Below, piece by piece: positions 57,107 through 64,000 of a stretch of DNA of 64,000 nucleotides. Every line of letters begins with the position of its first letter. Position 1 is the stretch's first letter. This DNA is from Anoplopoma fimbria (Eukaryota > Chordata > Actinopteri > Perciformes > Anoplopomatidae). The translations under genes and the position numbers were made by a program. Below the pieces are notes generated by a model, which had not been told where the DNA came from, ran no database searches, and worked only from the letters and a program-made list of their open reading frames with translations. The stretch covers positions 8,356,231 through 8,420,230 of the forward strand of contig NC_072460.1 in the NCBI RefSeq assembly GCF_027596085.1, in the 5' to 3' direction.

Positions 57107-59350
57107 CCCCAACACACTCACACACAAATCAGCCCAAATTACAAAGTGGGCTGCTGAAATGCAGTTGCATATGATCAAAAATGAAATTTATTAGTTTTGA
57201 ATCTGTAAGTCTGATTTGCTATTCAGTATAAACTATTGATTTTTTTTTTTAAAAAGCACATTTTGTTTTTACTGTGCTATTCAATAGCATTTGCATCATT
57301 CATCATTTTTGCATCACAGGAAATGTCCATAAAATATGAATTTAGTTGGTAGAAAAGAGCTGGCAAAATCTCTAATTCATCCATTAATAAATGTAATAAT
57401 GCTGCAAAAATCATGTTTCCAATGTTTCCACAGAGAAGTATAGGCCTTTGACAACTGCACACAAAGAAAGTGTGCATTGAATTATTTAAGTGTCCCTCCT
57501 TCACTGCATAAACTGCACTATGATGTACTATGTTGCTATGCTATGGGCAGTCTATTATCTCTAAATATGACAATATCACATCACACAACTCTTCTTCTTT
57601 CCATCATGCTTTTATGAATTATGGAATTTAAAACACCTTAATTAAAAAAATCAAACAAAATGAAATACAATGCACAGCGATATATATATTTCAACTTTAT
57701 GTATGCATTTACTAAGTCATGATTAAATCAACTAATTATTTTTAATTGTGGTGGAAATTTTCCATGCCATGTTGAGTTGCAGTGTTGTCCATCAGAGAGC
57801 AGCATAGAGCCGCAAATTATGAAGCACTTTCATGAGCAGTATAAACTGTATATTTGTTCATGTAAATATGAATGACTTTGAAATATTGTGAATATTAGCC
57901 CATTATTAGATTAACTTCCGTTCCCTTTTTACCTTTTTAAGTCTAAAGGCTACATTCTGTAATTTAGGACTGTTCTGTAAAAACTCCCCCTAGAGGGCCC
58001 CATTGTGTGATATGAACGTTTTTTCTAGAATATTGGCAAAATTGTTGTGTATGCTTACAACTTGATTCTCCAGGGTCCCTTCAAGTAACCTTTAGTTATT
58101 ATAGATTAATACGGTCAATAATGTCCGACACAGTGTATTTGTGTGTATGTGAACTGACTTGTTTGATGAAACTGGTCAGATTTAAAATGTTCAGATATTA
58201 TAACATCTAGCAATTTAAATAAAATAAAATAAATAATTCTAATCCCCCCTTTGAGATTGAAACACTATAACTCAGGAACACAGATTTTGACCATCATTCA
58301 CATTTGGTTCTGAATCGGTGTCACTAATCTTGGGTGCCTATATTGAAACTGTGATGAACGTATAGATCTACTGTGCCACTGGGTTGAAGATGTTTTTGAA
58401 GCGCCACATTTTAGAATTCGTAACGTTAACTTTTATTCAGCAACATCCATATTTGAGGCATTGTCTGCTGCCATGGCTACAATGTTGTGCTCTATATCAG
58501 AATCAGCTTTATTGGCCATGCATGTGGACACATAGCCTACAATGAACTTGACTCTGTTTCTTTGTTTCTCTCAATGAAGTTACACACTAATACACATACA
58601 GCAGAACAACCAATAAAAAGCTTAAGGGTGCTAAATGAGAAACTGAGAGCATTAGCATTGCATTAATACCTTTTTGTATATTCCTTTAAAGTCTACACTA
58701 TATATATCATATGCGCCTGGATAGACATAATGGATTTAAACTGCAACTGGACTGGTCGTTGGAGGTCCAAAAAAAGATCATGCCACTAGTTTTGATCAAC
58801 AATACATTGTGTTTTATAGGTTTGTCAAGTTTTTAAGGATAAAATCTCAAACTGAAAAGTTTAGCTGTCAGATAAATGTAGTGAATTGCATAAAGAGAAA
58901 GCCACAGTATTACAAATATATTTCACTAATGTATTTATATTGAAGATATGCCTAAAATAATGAAGACATGGAATAAAGAATAAATGTAACTCGGTCTTGT
59001 TGTTGACTTGTTTTTTGCATGAATGTATTAGAGGAGAGGAACTTGTAATATGTAATTATATTAAATGCAAAAGTCAATTATGCAAAGAGTTATTTTATTA
59101 CACGTATTCTTCATTCCAAGTTTTCATAGATTGTAAGTGCGAGGCCAAAAACTGAACCAGTGTGTTTGTGATTCGTTTTTTGTTCCAAGTTTTAATCTTT
59201 TTTTTATGCCGGTATTTTTATTTCTCAATAGAACTTATATTAGGTGCTGATACAACTTTTTGGAGTACACGTTTGTCAATGCCAGTGTGGCTGAACGGTG
59301 TCTTTCAGCGCCAGTTGTTTGAGGCTAAACGTCCTCCTGTTTGCGCGTCA
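57107..59350. other. Intergenic region before rcc2
   Basis: AT-rich, with no coding signal on either strand. A short LINE-like 3' end lies at 58496-58590 (ATCAGAATCAGCTTTATTGG). Nothing else was recognised. Confidence 0.55.
58496..58590. mobile_element. LINE 3'-end fragment
   Basis: It starts with the common fish sequence ATCAGAATCAGCTTTATTGG and continues GCCATGCATGTGGACACA. A small remnant. Confidence 0.5.
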
Positions 59351-59379
59351 TAAGCCCTGACTCTTCCTCCGTCCAGTTG

Positions 59380-59516
59380 TATGAATTTGGAGAGTGCTCG
59401 GTTTCCTGTATGAATACTTAACGCAAACCACGTGGTGTGAAAGCAGACTGCAGCTTCTTTTGTTCAAATCAATCAAACCGGAGACGGGCAGAGAGCTGCT
59501 GAATCAGGAAATCACT
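59380..59516 (+). promoter_or_regulatory. rcc2: rcc2 promoter end and probable 5' non-coding exon
   Basis: A GTACAT donor follows CACTG at about 59517, so a non-coding first exon may end here, with the coding exon 1.2 kb further on. The upstream limit cannot be set from sequence. Confidence 0.4.
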
Positions 59517-60727
59517 GGTACATTTTTTTTTTCTCATTCTTAAGCTTGATGAAATTACAAATAACATTTTTTTTTTAGAAATCACAGAGATTGTACGTAC
59601 GCTAAACTTAGAACGTGTCCAGTCGCGAGAATATTGAAAAAGTTTTTGTCGTAGCATCCTTTCATGTAACGTCAGTGTCCATGTCTTTATTCAGAGTGCC
59701 TGTTAGCTTACAGTTAGCTTAACGAACCCACCAGTCCGCTATTCTGCAAAACCTTAAACAAGTTGATAAAAGCCCGGGTTCATGGGAATGTGCTGTCTTT
59801 GTAGCATGCGATGTTTGCCTTTCCTCGTTTGTGTAGCGGCTAACCAACTTTGCATGTTCTACGTTAGCACGCCAGCTAGCTTGTTCCCCCAAACATTACG
59901 TGAACAAAGAACGGCAGTGGTTAGCTGCTAGCTTCATTAGGCTAGCGGCTAACGCTAGCTAGCAGACGGACACCGGTAACTTAACATCCTTTACTTTGTT
60001 CTTCCTGGTGCTAGCTTCTCTTCTGGCTATTGGTTAGACAGCTTTTGAAGAAGGAAACTTGAGAGGAGCGGACATATTTCCTATGTCAATGTTTCGGTAC
60101 TTTACCATAGAGGTAACCGGGGCTACTTGGTCACGTAAACTTAACGTTACTTTAACGTTACGGCGGTCCGTTTAAAGACACACACGGTTCTGGAGTCGGT
60201 AGCAGTTTGCTCTGTGTGTCTGTGTGTGTGTGTGTAAGTGTGAGAGACTACACAGTAAAGTCTGAATTGTTCTCTTAAAGTTTGAAAAAGATCATTTAAA
60301 CGAAAAGCAGAAGTGTGAAAAATATTGCTTTAACAACAGCCATCCTCTCGCGACATCCTCTCGCGGGTTTTAATAATAGTTTGAAGTGTTAGGTGTATTT
60401 GATATAACTTCACTGTGGCACACCAAAGACACATCTCATTGTCTCACTGCTCATTGTCTTTAACCTCATTGATTCTGTAATCCTTCACTCTGTAGACATG
60501 CATTCCCACCTAAACGACTCTTGAATTATGTTGTGTTTTTTTTGTCACATTCTCTATAATATCTTCCATTGTCCTTGATGTTAATATTTTTTTTTCCTTT
60601 TGCTTTGGCCCAATAGCTCTGTAGGATATTTTGGGTGGAAGCCTGAATGACACATCATATTGTTACTATCTGTAATAAACTGACAACTGCCTCTTTTCCA
60701 ACGGACAGCTTCAGATAAAACACAAAA

Positions 60728-60928
60728 ATGCCACGCAAGAAGGTGACAGATGTCTCAGGGAATGGGGGGATGAAAAAAAAGAGGGCCAGCGGCAAAAGGA
60801 AAGAGAGGGACTTCAGTAGCGACGATGAGTTTGACTTTGAGCAGGAGAACAACAAGAAACCTGGCAAGCCTGCTACCAAGTCTGGTCTCCAGCCCGTCAC
60901 TGTGGCCGACGACGTCAAAGAGAAAATA
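60728..60928 (+). CDS. rcc2: rcc2 coding exon 1: basic N-terminal tail
   Basis: The exon begins at about 60709 after a GACAG acceptor; ATG is at 60728. It encodes 67 codons of charged, disordered sequence ending DDVKEKI before a GTGGGT donor in phase 0. Confidence 0.93.
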
Positions 60929-63902
60929 GTGGGTTTGGCTTTGATACACTATGTAAACTAACCAAGTAGCTATTTCAAGGAAACTACTGGAATTATATTT
61001 ATCATTTTTAAATTCTTTAACTAATCTTTTCTTTTTGTTCTAGTACATGACCTATCTGTGTACGGTCATTCCTGCTAGGAGAATAAGCTGATTGGGAATT
61101 TAATGTTTTAAATCACATTAAATCCACACAATAAGTCAGAATATTGAATTAGTGAAACATACCAATCTGCAGATGTATTGGTGCTTAAGTAGTATTTTAC
61201 CCTTAGCATGGGGTCAGACTGTTTAGTTTCCTGCAACATCTTTTATCTGCTTTCTGATAAAAAGGGAATATCCTCTCCAGGAAGAGTTTTCTCATGCACT
61301 CAGTGTCTTCAGTAAATATGATTTATGTCCACAGTTTCCACACGTATGGATTCTTTATATATTTGCAGAAGAATAGTTAGTTGCATTAAATTGATAAAAA
61401 AACAAAAAACAGATTGTGCATTTCATCAGTAATTGGTTTAAAGTTCAGGGAATTAAACCAAAAAAAGGCCAAACTGTTATCAGGATGACAAGTGTTATTT
61501 TCCATAATGCCAGAATGTTCCCTTAATCAAATCACAGATGTTTCTATCCATCTATAGTTGTTGAACTTATTTGCTTTTTGAGTCCAAGACATTTTAAAAT
61601 TTTAAATGTCATTTAACCTTATTGTGTCCTTTTCTACAGAAACTTGAGTGCTCAAAGGTTAAAGGTCAGCTGCTCATCTTTGGAGCAACCAACTGGGATT
61701 TGATTGGAAGAAAGGAGGTGCCCAAACAACAAGGTAAAATATCTTTTAAGAAGTAGCTGGATCAGGTCCACAGCAGGACACATACCTGCGGCGGACCACA
61801 CCCGCTTTCATGTATGCTGATGTGAGTGCAGCTGACCCTTTGATCGAGATCAGTCTTTGTGTCAACGCGTTTTACAGAGGGTTACTTTCCGGAACCATTT
61901 TTTGGCAACATCAGTCAAAGCAATGACTTTGTGCAGCATCCTGGAGTTTTGTTGTCACATTTGGTACGATTGTCCAACACCTGTGCTCCCTGACTGTATT
62001 TGGTGCTGTAGACGCTGCACAGAAGTACTGGGAGGATGGAACACAGCTGTTCGTCAATTGTTCTAGCTAGTATCTAAACATAAAAATTGTAATTTTTACC
62101 TTCCCATCAGTGTATAGATTAAACAAATGAGACGTGGTGAACTTTAGAGGAGTTGGTGTGTATTTTTCAACTTTGGACAGATCCAGGCCAGCAGTTTCCC
62201 TTTGCTTCTAGTCTTTATGCTAAGCTAAACGTATCCTGACCCCAGCTCTGTGCTTAACACACATATGGCGATACTGATATCCATCTCTCTTAAGCAGGAT
62301 TTTTTGCCCTGACCATCATGTTAATCACAACCAGTCAATAACCATGTGACCTTGCTAGAATCAACACTGCTTCACAGTTATGACACAATTTTTCCCACCC
62401 ACTGTAGGGGATCTAGGACAAAATGAATGTTAGGGTTTCTGTTTGATGTATGGGCTCTCTGCTCGGTACCTGACTCCTCACTGCGATGTACAGCTGTTGT
62501 ACAGCCAGACAGAATCAATAACGGATTGATTGGGTTCCCCCAGTTTGTCTGCGCTAGAGAATGAAATGACGACCACATGTTAGGTGTACGTGTGTCTCTT
62601 TGTTTGGGATGCACGAGCCACATATGGATTAAAGCCAGTGAGATCCCATTAATTGATTGTGACAGTAATGTCTATTCATATGTATGCATGCTCTGTGCCG
62701 CCCCCCCTGCAGCAGCCCACTGATGCCTGGGGCGGGCTGTGCTCTGCCTTGTTCCGTCCTTGCCTCTCTACTCTGGTACACACTGATAAAACTGCTTTGT
62801 CGAGATGGGGGGGGTTTAGGGGTTAGGGTTGTCAGCAGGAGCAGCTGCATAGACAAAGACCTGCTCCATGGGCGAGATACTACGCCTACCACACCACCAA
62901 AAACCCATCTAAACATTCTTTTGTTGTGCACTTGGATATAAAAAGGTTTGGTTGGGTATTTTTAGCACTTCTTGTGGAAGTGAAGCAGCAGTTTGTCTCA
63001 ATTTGAACGGCCTCCATCGAAAATGCATATGAACTGTGTATCTTTTCTGTGATCTTTTTTCCTTTTTTAACTGAGTGAACTAGCATAGTAGAAGTAAAAT
63101 ATTTTGCAATGACACACTCATCACAGTTCTGTTGAAGGGAAAAGTGCAGAGAGTTTTGGATACCCTTTTAGAAGTGAAATGTTTTTACATAAACTATTAA
63201 CTCAAGGATACCACTAAAGGGATACTTTAGTGGTAATTATGAGGACTTATTTTATGAGGATGCTTTATATTATAAGGGGTGTTCTTTCCTCTCATACAGA
63301 GGAAGTGGGAGGAAGAAAATAAGATGGAACAGGTGTTGACAGATGGTGTGTGTGAGTGTATAAAATGGGTATCATCAGGTTTTGGTCTGTGTGTTTTTCC
63401 AGCTGCTTTCCGCAACCTGGGCCAGAATCTGTGGGGTCCTCACCGCTACGGCTGTCTGAATGATGTCCAGGTCAGCTCTGTGGTGTCTGGGCCCTGTGCT
63501 GCACACAGTCTTCTCATTACCACTGAGGGCAAGCTGTGGAGCTGGGGTAAGTAACATGCTGCACTCTGGTGCAAATTATCTTTTTGCTAAAAATATGTGT
63601 ATTTACTCCTATAAGCCACACCAACAAAGATGGTGTGGCTTATAGGAGTAAATACCCAGCAAATACGGCTGAGAATACTGACCGTGAGGACGTGGATCTG
63701 TGCCGCTGTGTTTTGAGTCCAGCGTGGAATTAGTGATCCATCACTGAGCTCTTGGTTTCTGGTTATGCAGGTCGTAATGACAAAGGTCAGCTGGGTCACG
63801 GGGACACCAAGCGTCTGGAGGCTCCCAAGTTGATTGAGGCCCTCGCAGATCAGGTGATTGTTGCTGCTGCCTGTGGCCGCAATCACACCCTGGCACTCAC
63901 AG
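60728..63902 (+). CDS. rcc2: RCC2 (TD-60), N-terminal part
   Basis: RCC2 is an RCC1-repeat protein that binds centromeres and the spindle midzone and acts on Rac1/RalA in mitosis and migration. Four coding exons in the window: 60728-60928, 61640-61733, 63403-63546, 63771-63902, about 190 residues of some 500. The start MPRKKVTDVSGNGG is the family start, followed by a basic/acidic disordered tail with an NLS-like KKKRASGKRKER. Then LLIFGATNWDLIGRKEVPKQ, RNLGQNLWGPHRYGCL, AAHSLLITTEGKLWSWG and RNDKGQLGHGDTKRLEAPKL, ending CGRNHTLALT: the first RCC1 beta-propeller blades. All phases agree. The gene continues off the right edge. Confidence 0.95.
61640..61733 (+). CDS. rcc2: rcc2 coding exon 2
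   Basis: It encodes KLECSKVKGQLLIFGATNWD and LIGRKEVPKQQ. It is 94 nt and ends in phase 1. Confidence 0.95.
63403..63546 (+). CDS. rcc2: rcc2 coding exon 3
   Basis: It encodes AAFRNLGQNLWGPHRYGC, VVSGPCAAHSLLITTEGK and LWSWG. It is 144 nt, phase 1 at both ends. Confidence 0.95.
63599..63655. repeat. Perfect 25-bp hairpin in rcc2 intron 3
   Basis: Arms 63599-63623 and 63631-63655 are exact reverse complements around a 7-nt loop (ACAAAGA). It starts 53 bases after the exon donor. In RNA it would form a 25-bp uninterrupted stem. Confidence 0.9.
63771..63902 (+). CDS. rcc2: rcc2 coding exon 4
   Basis: It encodes RNDKGQLGHGDTKRLEAPKL, IEALADQVIVAAACGRNH and TLALT. It is 132 nt, phase 1 at both ends. 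The GTAGGC donor is followed by the last 98 bases of the window. Confidence 0.95.
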
Positions 63903-64000
63903 GTAGGCTGAAACATTATGTGTGTTCTCATCAGGGGTTTCTTTGTTTTCCTCGTAGCCAAGTATACAGCAGCTGATTTCAGTCATTTAGTTCCTTTTCA

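Noticed and set aside
60655..60949. Minus-strand frames over the first rcc2 coding exon
   Set aside because: Shadows of the Lys-rich rcc2 N-terminus.

Overview
The window looks like nuclear DNA of a bony fish, probably a percomorph teleost. The reasons are multi-exon vertebrate genes with GT-AG introns, long (CA)n/(GT)n microsatellites, and a teleost repeat mix: a Tc1-like transposon, DIRS-like and L1-like relics, tRNA-derived SINEs, and hAT/pogo-like elements. There is nothing prokaryotic in it: no operons, CRISPR arrays or Shine-Dalgarno sites. Five protein-coding genes can be assembled exon by exon with matching splice phases.

Layout: (1) 693-13497, minus strand, the N-terminal ten coding exons of a procollagen lysyl hydroxylase, closest to PLOD1; the rest lies left of position 1. 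(2) 14727-17530, plus strand, kiaa2013, head to head with plod1 across a 1.2 kb shared promoter interval. (3) 17531-26634, a gene-poor interval with repeats, including a hAT-like MITE and a long inverted-repeat element. (4) 26635-35800, minus strand, phc2 in its short form (FCS zinc finger plus SAM domain, 269 aa). (5) 37060-55808, plus strand, a membrane guanylate cyclase whose outer domain resembles the bacterial NIT (nitrate/nitrite sensing) domain. I know of no mammalian counterpart. Its 7.5 kb third intron is a nest of transposons, including a Tc1 element with an intact 345-aa transposase. (6) 59400-63902, plus strand, the first exons of rcc2, running off the right edge.

How the genes relate: plod1 (ER collagen modification) and kiaa2013 (membrane protein of unknown function) are a conserved divergent pair, also adjacent at human 1p36. 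phc2 (Polycomb PRC1) and rcc2 (RCC1-repeat mitosis/Rac regulator) also map to human 1p35-p36, so the window looks like a rearranged piece of that ancestral block. The genes do not form a pathway.

The most striking observation is in the guanylate cyclase. Between the conserved VSVPHM and [10 protein letters not shown] segments of catalytic exon 4 lies a roughly 75-80 bp stretch that reads as part of a LINE reverse-transcriptase ORF, and it shifts the frame. All other exons stay open and in phase. This is a recent disabling event, an assembly problem, or a case in which the intruding DNA is spliced out; a 109-nt GT-AG intron that would restore the frame can be drawn. Other points are a (TG)47 tract directly at the plod1 exon 7 acceptor, a possible 54-nt plod1 cassette exon, and a perfect 25-bp hairpin in an rcc2 intron. 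Exon borders were placed by eye from GT/AG signals and reading-frame phase, so a few ends may be off by a base.
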